64,000 nt of DNA from Phymorhynchus buccinoides (GCA_017654935.2 CM065701.1:239501-303500); one strand, 5' to 3'; shown: positions 57,801 through 59,998, numbered from the stretch's first letter. Program-made: numbers and translations. Notes: generated by a model from the letters alone, not told the origin.

Positions 57801-59688
57801 CATACCAAGGGGGGGCAAACACATGCTGCAATAGCCTGAGTAGCAGAATGTGTCGTCTGCTAAAAACAGTTCATTTTTAGACTGTGCGTGTGATAACAAA
57901 AAGCCCAGGCTAGGCCTAACTCACTGCACCTAGAAACTTCTATGGTTGCTTTGGTTAGAAGAAGGGGGAGGGGGAGGGGTGGCTAGGAAGGAGAAGAGGG
58001 AGGCGAGTAGGGCTTCTTTACAAATAGTTCCTCTACGTTCTGGAAGTTTAGTGTTTGGTCTAACCATATTTGTTTTGAAAGGTGCATAACGGAGAACAAC
58101 GCATCTGCGCTCATGAATTGACAGGAAACCGAGCAAGCAATGACTAAGTGTGTGCTGTCTACTACAGTGTGTGTGTGTGTGTTTTCACAACATTTAGGCA
58201 CCTACTTTTCTCAAAGTGACAAAACCTAAGTCTGTTCTGTGCGAGGCTTGCAATTGCTTTCATGAAGCTGGGTCAAAAGACTTGACTGCTTTCCCTTCTT
58301 CCTCTTATTATACATTTTTTACATCGACTGTCTAAGAAGCCTTGATAGCTCAATAGGTAAAGCGGCGTGTCTGCAAATCAGTAGGTTACGGCACGCACCT
58401 CTACACACGTCCGTGGTCGCGGGTTCGAGTCGGCCCCTCGCCACATTTAAAAAAAATAAAAACAATTTGGGGGGGGGGGGAGGGGGTCATCATCTTTTTT
58501 AAAGGAGAGGGGAGTGGGCGGAAGGGAGGGGGCACCACCACATATTTTTGGGTCTCTTTTCTTCATTATTTACATCTAACCAGTTCTTCTTCTTCTTTTT
58601 CTTCTTCGATCGCTCAGACAGGTTCCTATCAATTATGAACGCAGATGCTTCATGCTGCCGTGCGGAGCACGGGTTTATCTAGTTATACATTATTAATTAT
58701 AACTCTGTCACTGTTTAATGCGTCAAACATGATTCACGACACTGTCGGCATGTGTTCACCAACTGTCAACTCTACAACTCTGTGAGTGAATGGAGTGTAT
58801 ACATTATACAGTATTAGTTATAACTCTGTCACTGTTTAATGCGTCAAACATGATTCACAACACTGCCGGCTAGTGTTCGTCAACTGTCAACTCTACAACT
58901 CTGTGAGTGAATGGAGTGTATACATTATACAGTATTAGTTATAACTCTGTCACTGTTTAATGCGTCAAACATGATTCACAACACTGCCGGCTAGTGTTCG
59001 TCAACTGTCAACTCTACAACTCTGTGAGTGAATGGAGTGTATACATTATACAGTATTAGTTATAACTCTGTCACTGTTTAATGCGTCAAACATGATTCAC
59101 AACACTGCCGGCTAGTGTTCGTCAACTGTCAACTCTACAACTCTGTGAGTGAATGGAGTGTATACATTATACAGTATTAGTTATAACTCTGTCACTGTTT
59201 AATGCGTCAAACATGATTCACAACACTGCCGGCTAGTGTTCGTCAACTGTACAACTCTGTGAGTGAGTATAGTATAAGTCCATAAATATTGAATATTGTA
59301 TAAGTTGTATAATATTGTATAAGTCTGTGGTTGGGTGTATGAGGTAAAGAATGAATAAAATGTGAAATTCGAATGTTGTCTCTTTTAGGAATCCCCATAA
59401 ATGGGTTAAGTTGGTCAGATTCAAAACACTCCCAGTATTTTTCTCAGACAGGATTAGTAAGATTTTCATTATTTGTACATTTGATGGATTTGTTTGTTTT
59501 GGCAGGAATGGTCTGAGGTGGGCAAGGCAGGGAGGACGGTGCGTCAGTACTTTGACAGTCTGGTCAGGAAACACAGCCCGCATCTGACGCCCTGCACCAC
59601 AGACAGACACACAGACAGATCCAGCAACATTGCCCACATTGTGGAGACGGAGAGAAAGAGGAGGAAGATGGCTTCTGCAACCACGTGA
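2659..59688 (+). CDS. TRIM24/33 (TIF1): TIF1-family transcription co-regulator (TRIM24/TRIM33-like), C-terminal 13 exons
   Basis: This is a nuclear co-regulator of the TIF1 group. Family members read histone tails through a PHD-bromodomain cassette and can act as RING E3 ligases. Visible parts, in order: distal B-box coiled coil (exons 1-4), a Ser/Pro/acid-rich linker (exons 5-9), a C4HC3 PHD finger (exons 10-11) and a bromodomain (exons 11-13). Exons are 2659-2796, 2889-2912, 6325-6450, 18975-19161, 23885-24046, 33544-33756, 34227-34371, 37820-37928, 38376-38654 (end uncertain), 43979-44172, 49568-49784, 57212-57364 and 59506-59688. They total 2130 nt, in frame, with TGA at the end. I placed them from acceptor and donor signals, phase agreement and remembered similarity to vertebrate TIF1 proteins. 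The RING and B-boxes are not in the window. Introns are swollen by tandem arrays that copy exon edges. TRIM24, TRIM33 and TRIM66 cannot be told apart here; an invertebrate single-copy TIF1 is likely. Confidence 0.87.
2889..2912 (+). CDS. TIF1-like exon 2: 24-nt microexon (NIDHARQA)
   Basis: The acceptor is CTTTACAG at 2888. Eight codons read NIDHARQA, and the donor would be GTGGTT at 2913. Joining exon 1, this microexon and exon 3 gives an ungapped coiled-coil alignment to vertebrate TIF1 across the junctions (RQA+VGALLSQF against QQE+VAGLSKQL). That is the main support for such a small exon. The donor is weak. A longer version ending at 2948 before GTCAAT is also phase 0 but would add 12 residues inside the coiled coil. 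The 69-bp array begins exactly at this donor. Confidence 0.6.
2913..6198 (+). repeat. 69-bp minisatellite seeded at microexon 2 donor, about 40 copies
   Basis: The unit starts GTGGTTGACCTCAGAATGGG and ends GGAATTGTGTGACA. Exact 69-bp spacing is seen (for example 3061 to 3130). Because 69 is divisible by three, long periodic open frames of 23 residues appear, but these are repeat artefacts. The first unit begins at the donor of exon 2. A variant start GTTGAAGCACAACC recurs at about 2916, 3683 and 5168, suggesting block duplication. An L2 tail interrupts the array at 3959-4449. Some units around 4640-4800 are shorter. Confidence 0.92.
3959..4449 (+). mobile_element. L2-like LINE 3'-end insertion with GT microsatellite
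   Basis: It is flanked by a 7-bp target duplication TTGTGGA (3952-3958 and 4450-4456) inside the 69-bp array. It ends with TGTAAAGCGC...GCGCTATATAAAT followed by (ATT)n, the same 3' end as the LINE at 11885-16001. It contains a long GT tract (about 4205-4277) and a short AG run. Confidence 0.8.
6325..6450 (+). CDS. TIF1-like exon 3: end of coiled coil, LLYSK motif
   Basis: The acceptor is TTATTCAG at 6324 and the donor is AAG|GTCAGA. It is phase 0-0 with 42 codons, [20 protein letters not shown] followed by [13 protein letters not shown] and FVEAKCRK. The SGSS-LLYSK signature is characteristic of the TIF1 B-box C-terminal domain. It joins in phase to exon 4. Confidence 0.87.
6451..6698 (+). 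other. intron segment without recognised feature
   Basis: Single-copy AT-rich intron between exon 3 and the 52-bp array. A CAG at 6545 and TTTGCAG at 6686 look like acceptors, but no in-phase exon follows from exon 3. Confidence 0.5.
6699..9091 (+). repeat. 52-bp minisatellite, about 46 copies, with telomere-like core
   Basis: The unit is TGCCAGAAAGACAGAGCCCTAACCCTGATTGTTGGTAAACCAATAATTGACA in shortened sense; spacing is exactly 52 bp (6701, 6753, 6805, 6857). Copies differ by a few A/G and C/T sites. Each holds CCCTAACCCT, ten bases of the TTAGGG complement, and TTGTTG|GTAAAC, a donor-like sequence. The first copy is preceded by TTTGCAG. No matching known exon was found. Confidence 0.93.
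9092..9240 (+). other. unique spacer between two arrays
   Basis: AT-rich single-copy sequence with no gene or element recognised. Confidence 0.5.
9241..11480 (+). repeat. 25-bp minisatellite, first block, about 90 copies
   Basis: The unit is GTGTACTGATATATCATGTR with TGATR, 25 bp, with occasional short or fused units near 9770-9990, 10320-10400 and 10880-10960. Variants alternate between TGTGTGAT and TGTATGAT. The same unit resumes at 17531, so the array was one block before insertions between. Confidence 0.93.
11531..11884 (+). repeat. 88-bp tandem repeat, about 4 copies
   Basis: TGTTGTTCATAGACTGTGTA recurs at 11634, 11722 and 11801; one copy is 9 bp shorter. It lies between the 25-bp array and the LINE. 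No exon relation is visible. The preceding 11481-11530 is a short unique spacer. Confidence 0.85.
11885..15396 (+). pseudogene. LINE polyprotein (endonuclease-reverse transcriptase), one in-frame stop
   Basis: It would nick target DNA and reverse transcribe the element RNA. The N-terminal ~210 codons are Pro/Ser-rich with no domain recognised. The AP-endonuclease follows from about 12530 ([38 protein letters not shown]). The RT spans about 13830-14800 ([52 protein letters not shown], catalytic FADD at 14544-14555, [16 protein letters not shown]). The C-terminal part ends in WNSLP and a TGA at 15394-15396. The frame is continuous except for a TAG at 13477-13479 between endonuclease and RT. No ATG lies in the element before the endonuclease; in-frame ATGs come from the upstream satellite, so the 5' end may be truncated. 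Confidence 0.85.
15397..15832 (+). repeat. GT and poly-G microsatellites in LINE 3' region
   Basis: (GT)n at about 15403-15428 runs into a G tract to about 15446. A second long (GT)n is at about 15757-15832. Confidence 0.9.
16006..17530. mobile_element. unclassified ~1.5-kb insert, possibly LTR-derived
   Basis: This segment has no repeat units and separates the LINE from the second 25-bp block. The left edge starts GGGCGCCCGTTCAAGAC and the right edge ends GCCTTACACAGGCAGGCAC. The + strand is A-rich, with many ACACA runs toward 17100-17460. On the minus strand an LTR followed by a primer-site-like GGCGCC stretch is conceivable, but no protein domain was found. The 201-codon open frame at 16940-17545 is K/Q/T/N-rich, low-complexity and probably not coding. 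Confidence 0.4.
17531..18695 (+). repeat. 25-bp minisatellite, second block, about 46 copies
   Basis: Same unit as 9241-11480. It runs up to the acceptor region of exon 4, where diverged units (GTACTGATATATTATGTCTAATG) form the sequence just before TGTACCACAG. Confidence 0.93.
18709..18974 (+). repeat. broken upstream copies of exon 4 with acceptor
   Basis: ACCACAG|GTGTACCACAGACAG occurs at about 18708, 18816 and at the true exon (18975). The copies run through [25 protein letters not shown] sequence to CAACAGTATTGTACTG and then drop back into 25-bp-type sequence. A third remnant at 18929-18962 has only the middle. The copies lack the exon's 3' half and a donor. Confidence 0.85.
18975..19161 (+). 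CDS. TIF1-like exon 4: post-coiled-coil region
   Basis: The acceptor is TGTACCACAG at 18974 and the donor ATGG|GTGAGTCAG is strong. Phase is 0-1. The product starts [20 protein letters not shown] and includes [10 protein letters not shown], which lines up with the FHCDP...NLGNLVIE region after the TIF1 coiled coil. The 5' part is present in two or three broken copies just upstream (18709-18974). The last 27 nt plus donor are repeated seven more times downstream. Confidence 0.8.
19134..19840 (+). repeat. 88-bp array carrying exon 4 end and donor, 8 donors
   Basis: CTGGGGAGCATGG|GTGAGTCAG recurs with GT at 19162 (true), 19254, 19342, 19430, 19518, 19606, 19694 and 19782. The unit holds the last 27 nt of exon 4 plus about 60 nt of intron. 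All donors stay intact. Confidence 0.92.
19841..20885 (+). other. intron with degenerate dispersed repeat
   Basis: AT-rich sequence in which a block containing GCAACACTTCC and CCGAACCAGAAGT-like motifs recurs at about 20440, 20585 and 20725. This suggests an old dispersed repeat. A short open stretch (about 20740-20935; [20 protein letters not shown]) looks protein-like, but no family is recognised and its phase does not fit an exon between 4 and 5. Confidence 0.4.
20886..21567 (+). repeat. 68-bp minisatellite, first block, acceptor-bearing
   Basis: The spacing is 68 bp (20963, 21031). Each unit carries AACTGACCACATGACAG (first units ACTGATGACATGACAG), the same bases that form the exon 5 acceptor at 23884. 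About ten copies. Confidence 0.92.
21559..23334 (+). CDS. Rex1-like reverse transcriptase, intact frame, 591 codons
   Basis: An uninterrupted frame encodes the pre-RT linker ([20 protein letters not shown]), the RT palm and fingers ([31 protein letters not shown]), the [13 protein letters not shown] motif, the catalytic YSDD at 22666-22677, a thumb-like region and a C-terminal end at TAA 23332-23334. The first ATG (21559) lies in the satellite, three codons before the element. The endonuclease is absent, so the copy cannot move alone. The lack of stops suggests a recent insertion. The satellite acceptor CATGACAG ends at 21565 in a phase that would read on from exon 4. Confidence 0.85.
   Translation: MTVFPNNKPWISKSIKSVLNEKKVAFQTGDKRERKVVQSKLRGELRKGQREYKDKVEQQFQTGRILDAWDGLQTLTGQSKKRTANCQMTREEQKDFSNELNDFYCRFERNDVEGDLNGVTSQLREKIINANEDHEFEVQERDVQSIFQKLNVRKAVGPDNVCGRLLKACCSQLCGVFCSLFNWSLRDCVVPCIWKNSTVTPVPKKKNPAILNDYRPVALTSIAMKCFEKIVLHRLLSFTNLLLDPFQFAYKRCRGTDDAILTLLHNAFLHLDTPNYFVRILFIDFSSAFNTIQPHLLAQKLLDLNVNPKLILWITNFLRNRTQSVRFQSAISSERSTSTGAPQGTVLSPVLFTLYTNDCRGTEETPVIKYSDDSAIEDLSNSDSVYFSEVKRFCSWCKDNYLDLNVVKTKELLVDFRRNPVPVPHLEIDGETVERIDEYKYLGTVLDKKLTFDKHIEHIHKKSQSRIFCLQRLRNIGVCSDILQTYYRCCIESVLTVSFICWYGSLSVKSKRVLSDMVNVCSKVVGARQSGMQELYDRQVVKKARKILNDNSHVLAKYYEVLPSGRRYRTVKLKIRAQKTFLPRSIHLLNS
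21568..23566 (+). mobile_element. 5'-truncated Rex1-like (CR1-group) LINE
   Basis: It starts abruptly in the 68-bp unit after GACAGTT and ends with a (GATTT)n tail at 23544-23566. It lacks the endonuclease. Motif style ([62 protein letters not shown]) is that of Rex1/CR1 elements. About 9 bp of the unit is missing at the junction and no target duplication is seen. Confidence 0.85.
23567..23884 (+). repeat. 68-bp minisatellite, second block, ending at exon 5 acceptor
   Basis: About 4.7 further units of the 68-bp repeat. The last unit (AACTGACCACATGACAG) is the functional exon 5 acceptor. Confidence 0.92.
23885..24046 (+). CDS. TIF1-like exon 5: low-complexity linker
   Basis: The acceptor is CACATGACAG at 23884 and the donor is GGCAG|GTAATGG. 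Phase 1-1 agrees with exons 4 and 6. It encodes [18 protein letters not shown] then [17 protein letters not shown] and [13 protein letters not shown]. The composition is typical of the disordered TIF1 linker, with no recognised domain. The sequence just before the acceptor is the unit of the 68-bp array. Confidence 0.72.
24047..24290 (+). repeat. duplicated exon 5 end with donor, plus ATC repeats
   Basis: The block from ACCTCCCTCAGTCTGCTG to the donor GGCAG|GTAATGGTGG is repeated once, about 120 bp downstream (about 24118-24170). TCAT/CATCAT trinucleotide runs follow both copies, at about 24085-24110 and 24205-24280. Confidence 0.85.
24291..24591 (+). other. intron segment without recognised feature
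   Basis: Single-copy sequence. Its right end TGTGAGCTAGG-ACAC recurs at the far end of the 60-bp array (about 32872), so the array is bracketed by related bases. Confidence 0.5.
24592..32925 (+). repeat. 60-bp minisatellite, about 140 copies, largest array
   Basis: The core is CCAGGTCAGATGACACAGCC, CTTCACAGCAGACTGAACCC and CTTTGGTGCAGCACT, joined by a short variable linker (GTAG, TGGAG, AGGAG, ATGGG, AGCTG). Units are 58-60 bp. Runs of 60-bp units (for example 27930-28410) give periodic open frames on both strands (20-residue period), which are artefacts. Edge units at 24597-24840 and 32540-32925 are the most diverged. No exon relation is visible. Confidence 0.95.
32926..33204 (+). other. 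intron segment without recognised feature
   Basis: Unique sequence between two arrays; no exon with suitable phase found. Confidence 0.5.
33205..33543 (+). repeat. tandem copies of exon 6 acceptor region
   Basis: GGTGCTCAG|GTCTGGTTCC is present with acceptors ending at 33335, 33442 and 33543 (true). Each copy carries about 21 nt of the exon (to CAGTCAACAGT), then GAGCCAGGGGCAGATAATG-type intron. Shorter 34-bp sub-repeats of that last part precede them at 33209-33290. Confidence 0.88.
33544..33756 (+). CDS. TIF1-like exon 6: linker with polyserine run
   Basis: The acceptor is GTGCTCAG at 33543 and the donor is CCTG|GTGAGTGTG. Phase 1-1 agrees with both neighbours. It encodes [20 protein letters not shown], then a run of eleven serines from mixed TCA/TCG/TCT/TCC codons, then [18 protein letters not shown]. 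The serine run is an imperfect trinucleotide repeat inside coding sequence. The first 21 nt plus acceptor are copied twice upstream. Confidence 0.7.
33757..34226 (+). other. intron 6 with CT-rich stretch
   Basis: Mostly unique. A CTCTGT/CTCTCT-rich tract spans about 34090-34180 before the exon 7 acceptor. Confidence 0.6.
34227..34371 (+). CDS. TIF1-like exon 7: linker
   Basis: The acceptor is CCCATCAG at 34226 and the donor CACGG|GTGAGTTAT is strong. Phase 1-2. It encodes [20 protein letters not shown] and then [20 protein letters not shown]. No domain is recognised. The CAGCAC-GG|GTGAGTTATAC edge is repeated downstream in the 87/118-bp array. Confidence 0.7.
34372..34880 (+). repeat. 118/87-bp array carrying the exon 7 donor
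   Basis: CAGCACTG|GTGAGTTATAC copies have GT at 34490, 34608, 34726 and 34813, after the true donor at 34372. The 118-bp units contain an extra internal GATAGACAGCTAGACACAGC duplication that 87-bp units lack. Confidence 0.9.
34881..35560 (+). other. unclassified insertion splitting the exon 7 donor array
   Basis: Single-copy sequence starting near GGCCGTTCAATTTGG. It contains a 149-codon open frame (34969-35418) without recognised motifs. The edges show no clear terminal repeats. Probably a transposon remnant. Confidence 0.35.
35561..36220 (+). repeat. exon 7 donor array, second block
   Basis: Diverged units (35575-35770) are followed by clean 87-bp units with GTGAGTTATAC at about 35760, 35847, 35934 and 36019. 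A short run of GCTTGCAAAGGGAGATAGAC 32-bp sub-repeats follows (36025-36180). Confidence 0.88.
36335..37482 (+). repeat. 21/23-bp GA-rich minisatellite, about 50 copies
   Basis: The unit is ATAAGAGCAACATAGAGAG with a variable number of AG dinucleotides (21 or 23 bp). Both alternations keep long periodic open frames on the minus strand (LSL/CCSY type), which are artefacts. A single related unit is at 37640-37670. Confidence 0.93.
37483..37819 (+). other. GA-rich intron leading to exon 8
   Basis: Purine-rich unique sequence with (AG)n at about 37615-37640; no gene seen. Confidence 0.5.
37820..37928 (+). CDS. TIF1-like exon 8: lysine-rich linker
   Basis: The acceptor is TCCTGCCAG at 37819 and the donor is CTTGGG|GTTAGT. 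Phase 2-0 exactly complements exon 7. It encodes [20 protein letters not shown] then [17 protein letters not shown]. It is basic and may be disordered or a nuclear-localisation segment (inference). No junction copies are seen around this exon. Confidence 0.68.
38222..38375 (+). repeat. duplicated exon 9 acceptor region (77-bp period)
   Basis: CACATCGTATTAGAAAAGAT through TTCTCTGTCCYCACAG|GAGATG occurs twice, with acceptors ending at 38298 and 38375. The first copy carries about seven exon bases (GAGATGT versus GAGATGC). Confidence 0.9.
38376..38654 (+). CDS. TIF1-like exon 9: acidic linker, 3' end ambiguous
   Basis: The acceptor is TGTCCTCACAG at 38375, phase 0. It encodes [20 protein letters not shown], then [20 protein letters not shown], then an acidic Glu/Gly-rich stretch. 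Two phase-0 donors are possible: GGC|GTGAGC at 38655 and GAG|GTTAGT at 38676. The 3' end lies in a three-copy tandem duplication (starts 38655, 38765, 38890) with spacings not divisible by three. Reading through gives a stop in copy 2. Copy 3 continues in a coding-like way ([17 protein letters not shown]), so the ancestral exon may have ended near 38968. Confidence 0.65.
38590..38970 (+). repeat. three-copy tandem duplication at exon 9 3' end
   Basis: GTGAGCGACGAGAACATTGA starts at 38655, 38765 and 38890 (spacing 110 and 125). Copies 1 and 2 keep GAG|GTTAGT; copy 3 has GAG|GCTAGT. Copy 3 ends differently (TTGAAAGACATGGACGAATC). Confidence 0.9.
39020..39313 (-). mobile_element. pogo/Tigger-like terminal region expanded as a 15-bp repeat
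   Basis: GGGAAGGTCTTCATA is repeated about 17 times (39045-39300) and ends in GGGAGGTTCCACTG|TA. Read on the minus strand this is CAGTGGAACCTCCC, the usual terminus of pogo/Tigger-type elements next to TA. The other end is not visible. Confidence 0.6.
39392..40012. mobile_element. pogo/Tigger-like miniature element (621 bp) with TA target duplication
   Basis: The left end CAGTGGAATCCGTTTAATTG and right end GATTAAGCGGATTCCACTG are inverted repeats, flanked by TA (39390-39391 and 40013-40014). Subterminal TCGGCCA motifs recur in both orientations. An internal (CA)n of about 88 bp lies at 39762-39848. No transposase is coded. The flanks (CATAAGGTGCACC at 39333; TAATATAGGGTGCA at 40028) look like halves of an older element that it split. 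Confidence 0.8.
40094..43700 (+). repeat. 71-bp minisatellite with a strong acceptor-like site, about 51 copies
   Basis: The unit runs ACTGTCAAGGACTGACAACG, TCACAACCACCAAGGCCCAG, CTGTGCTCCATAGTTTCATC, TTATTTTACAG. Every copy ends in a pyrimidine-rich TTTCATCTTATTTTACAG, a textbook acceptor. Variants are CAAGG/CCAGG and ACGTC/ACATC/ATGTC. The last copies are broken (43690-43740). It fills the intron between exons 9 and 10 but does not match the exon 10 acceptor. Confidence 0.93.
43979..44172 (+). CDS. TIF1-like exon 10: PHD finger, first six ligands
   Basis: The acceptor is CTCACTCCAG at 43978 and the donor is CCCAG|GTACCT. Phase 0-2. After [20 protein letters not shown] comes [20 protein letters not shown], then [19 protein letters not shown]. 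The Cys-x2-Cys, Cys-x2-Cys and His-x2-Cys ligands of a C4HC3 PHD finger are intact. The [17 protein letters not shown] core is diagnostic of TIF1. The 3' 74 nt plus donor are duplicated at 44216-44290. Confidence 0.93.
44173..44317 (+). repeat. duplicated exon 10 end with donor
   Basis: The segment from GTGTTGTGCTGTGATCAATG to CCCAG|GTACCTCACATG recurs 117 bp downstream (44216-44307). A third short remnant (GTTGTGATCAATGTCCCCAG) is at about 45185, after a transposon insertion. Confidence 0.9.
44318..45129 (+). mobile_element. hAT-like miniature element 1 with 6-bp target duplication
   Basis: The ends CAGACCTGCCAA and TTGGCAGGTCTG are inverted repeats. TATGTG lies on both sides (44312-44317 and 45130-45135). 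Internally, [19 protein letters not shown] (about 44664-44720) resembles the GG-x2-DIK-x-HI part of hAT BED-type zinc fingers. No full transposase. Confidence 0.78.
46487..47287. mobile_element. miniature inverted-repeat element (outer, ~800 bp)
   Basis: About 40 bp at each end are inverted repeats: left TCGATGTCTTGGAGTCAAAA then CGGACTATCTTTAGATAGTC; right the complement ending TTTGACTCTAAGCCATCGA. ATG/TG bases flank both sides. Each arm contains a small palindrome ACTATCTTTAGATAGT. It carries a second element inside. Confidence 0.8.
46640..47203. mobile_element. pogo-like miniature element nested in the previous one
   Basis: The ends CAGACAAACTCCTATTTTAC and TCTTAAAATAGAGGTTTGTC+TG are inverted repeats, flanked by TA (46638-46639 and 47204-47205). 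Sub-terminal GCGACC/ACGACC motifs recur. No transposase domain seen. Confidence 0.8.
47420..48083 (+). mobile_element. hAT-like miniature element 2 with 6-bp target duplication
   Basis: The ends CAGACCTGCCTACT and AGTAGGCAGGTCTG are perfect inverted repeats. CTGATG lies on both sides (47414-47419 and 48084-48089). It encodes, across a frameshift near 47830, a Ser-rich start ([19 protein letters not shown]), KIAYTEEWP, and a BED-like finger ([17 protein letters not shown] then HVQSAKHKQ). The rest of the transposase is missing. Confidence 0.82.
49568..49784 (+). CDS. TIF1-like exon 11: end of PHD and start of bromodomain
   Basis: The acceptor is TTTGGCCCCAG at 49567 and the donor is AGGAAT|GTGAGG. 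Phase 2-0. [10 protein letters not shown] supplies the last two PHD cysteines. A short linker follows, then [20 protein letters not shown] and PVNRN, which is bromodomain helix Z and the start of the ZA loop. The 3' half of this exon is the evident source of two separate intronic arrays. Confidence 0.93.
49785..49889 (+). other. start of intron 11, original flank of the exon 11 arrays
   Basis: Contains ACCCTAACCCTGCTCCAAATG, trimmed here to ACCCTAACCCTGCTCC, before a diverged second copy of the exon 11 end (CGAATCCTGCTGGGTCTG). The same CTAACCCTGCTCCA flank recurs at about 52485 and 52793, showing an older unit of about 150 bp or more. Confidence 0.7.
49890..52440 (+). repeat. 69-75-bp array derived from exon 11 3' end, about 35 copies
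   Basis: The unit TCTGTCATCCCTCCAGTATTCC, shown here as CATCCCTCCAGTATTCC, then ATTCCATGAACCAGTCCACA and GGAATGTCAGGGGATTTGTG, is the exon 11 end ([15 protein letters not shown]) plus donor flank. Length varies with (GTT)n in GTGTTGTTGTTCTGTT. The true donor is AAT|GTGAGG; array copies carry AAT|GTCAGG. Short open frames of this array on both strands are artefacts. Confidence 0.95.
52441..52800 (+). repeat. diverged single copies of the exon 11 end
   Basis: Two older copies: about 52527-52590 (GTTGGAGCTGTTCTGTCACC ... CAACAGGAATGTCAG) and about 52660-52735 (ATTCTGCTGGAGTTGTTCTG ... CCACGAGTCAGTCAG). They are longer than the array unit and link the two arrays. Confidence 0.8.
52801..54042 (+). 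repeat. second exon 11-derived array, 67-72 bp, about 18 copies
   Basis: The unit TGTGTGAGTTCTGATGGAGC, TGTTGTGCCATCCCTCCAGT, CACATCAGTCTGTCCAGTGA, AATGTGGTTAAA corresponds to exon 11 ATGTGTGAGCGAATCCTG...CATCCCTCCAG. It uses a different part of the exon from the first array (further 5', without the donor). Confidence 0.9.
54271..54911 (+). mobile_element. hAT-like miniature element 3 with 6-bp target duplication
   Basis: The ends CAGGGTTCGTACAG and CTGTACGAACCCTG are perfect 14-bp inverted repeats. TTACTA lies on both sides (54265-54270 and 54912-54917), inside an exon 12 copy. Subterminal CTTGAAAAGTCCTGGAAAA repeats are visible. It encodes a zinc-finger remnant ([20 protein letters not shown] then [12 protein letters not shown]) typical of hAT N-termini. 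A TTACTACA 8-bp reading is possible but would break end symmetry. Confidence 0.85.
55208..56398 (+). mobile_element. L2-like LINE fragment, RT to end of ORF, disrupted
   Basis: It begins within the RT ([12 protein letters not shown]), shifts frame near 55245 and has TAA at 55337-55339 after ISRL. It then reads on through [18 protein letters not shown] (about 55550), [16 protein letters not shown] and [15 protein letters not shown] to TAA 56396-56398. It is 5'-truncated and lacks the (ATT)n tail seen in the other L2-like copies. It interrupts an exon 12 copy. Confidence 0.85.
56399..56892 (+). mobile_element. 3'-end fragment of another retroposon (unclassified)
   Basis: It follows the LINE fragment directly. 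It has GT-rich start, CCGNNNTTCGGCACCC-like moderately GC-rich body, (CA)n at about 56851-56870 and ends GGACACTTGGCTTTTTATTATAT. That ending resembles RTE- or Proto2-type 3' tails. Assignment is from style only. Confidence 0.4.
57212..57364 (+). CDS. TIF1-like exon 12: bromodomain core
   Basis: The acceptor is TCTATTACAG at 57211 and the donor is AACTCT|GTGAGT. Phase 0-0 with 51 codons. [20 protein letters not shown] is the classic ZA-loop/helix A signature, and FTNCQLYN holds the conserved acetyl-lysine-binding Asn. Seven upstream copies share its acceptor and first ~85 nt. Only this copy has the rest of the exon and a donor, so it is taken as the functional one. Confidence 0.92.
57365..57395 (+). 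other. exon 12 donor flank
   Basis: GTGAGTGAATGGAGTGTACA here is the seed of the 121-bp array that resumes at 58740 after a 1.3-kb insertion. Confidence 0.75.
57396..58680. mobile_element. compound insertion splitting the exon 12 donor array
   Basis: Unique sequence between two halves of the exon 12 donor repeat. It includes a block with repeated TAGCCGTGA (57600-57690), a poly-purine stretch, a tRNA-derived SINE head (58338-58446), a G run (about 58471-58490) and a CTTCTT-rich tract (58587-58605). Boundaries between components are not clear. Confidence 0.5.
58338..58446 (+). repeat. tRNA-derived SINE head with pol III A and B boxes
   Basis: TAGCTCAATAGG (58346-58357) fits the A box and GGTTCGAGTC (58422-58431) the B box. 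They are about 65 bp apart, wider than in an ordinary tRNA without a long variable arm. The putative acceptor arms do not pair and CTCGCCA leads to an A-rich tract. Likely a SINE rather than a functional tRNA gene. Confidence 0.7.
58681..59265 (+). repeat. 121-bp array carrying exon 12 end and donor, five copies
   Basis: CAACTGTCAACTCTACAACTCT|GTGAGTG (trimmed core CTCTACAACTCT|GTGAGTG) recurs with donors near 58782, 58903, 59024 and 59145, then a shortened copy at about 59255. The exon 12 original is at 57340-57372. All keep GTGAGT. Confidence 0.92.
59266..59505 (+). other. end of intron 12
   Basis: AT-rich unique sequence with a short TATTGTATAAGT duplication, leading to the exon 13 acceptor. 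No gene seen. Confidence 0.5.
59506..59688 (+). CDS. TIF1-like exon 13: last helix of bromodomain and C-terminus
   Basis: The acceptor is TTTTGGCAG at 59505, phase 0. [20 protein letters not shown] followed by RKHSPHL matches bromodomain helix C of TIF1 (SEVANAG-x3-ENYFEELL). A basic tail ([12 protein letters not shown]) precedes TGA at 59686-59688. An 18-bp minisatellite starts within about ten bases of the stop. Confidence 0.9.
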   Translation, partial: EWSEVGKAGRTVRQYFDSLVRKHSPHLTPCTTDRHTDRSSNIAHIVETERKRRKMASATT

Positions 59689-59693
59689 CTATC

Positions 59694-59998
59694 ATCGTCA
59701 GCATTGTCATCGTCTTCAGCATTGTCATCGTCTTCAGCATTGTCATTGTCTTCAGCATTGTCATCGTCTTCAGCATTGTCATCGTCTTCAGCATTGTCAT
59801 CGTCTTCAGCATTGTCATCGTCTTCAGCATTGTCATCATCTTCAGCATTGTCATCATCTTCAGCATCATCATCATCGTTGTCATCATCATCTTCCTTCTC
59901 CTCGTCTTCCTCCTCCTCCACATCATCGTCGACAATATCACCATCTTCAACATCATCACCATCATCATCGTCATCATCATCATCGTCGTCACCATCTG
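59694..59998 (+). repeat. 18-bp minisatellite and trinucleotide tract directly after the stop codon
   Basis: GTCTTCAGCATTGTCATC repeated about ten times (to about 59870), then CATCAT/CTTCCTC tracts. Open in several frames (polySer, D/N-rich on the minus strand), which I regard as artefacts. Position suggests it is in the 3' UTR. Confidence 0.9.

Noticed and set aside
58338..58446. Functional tRNA gene
   Set aside because: Acceptor arms do not pair, A-B spacing is large and the context is a compound insertion; a SINE is more likely.
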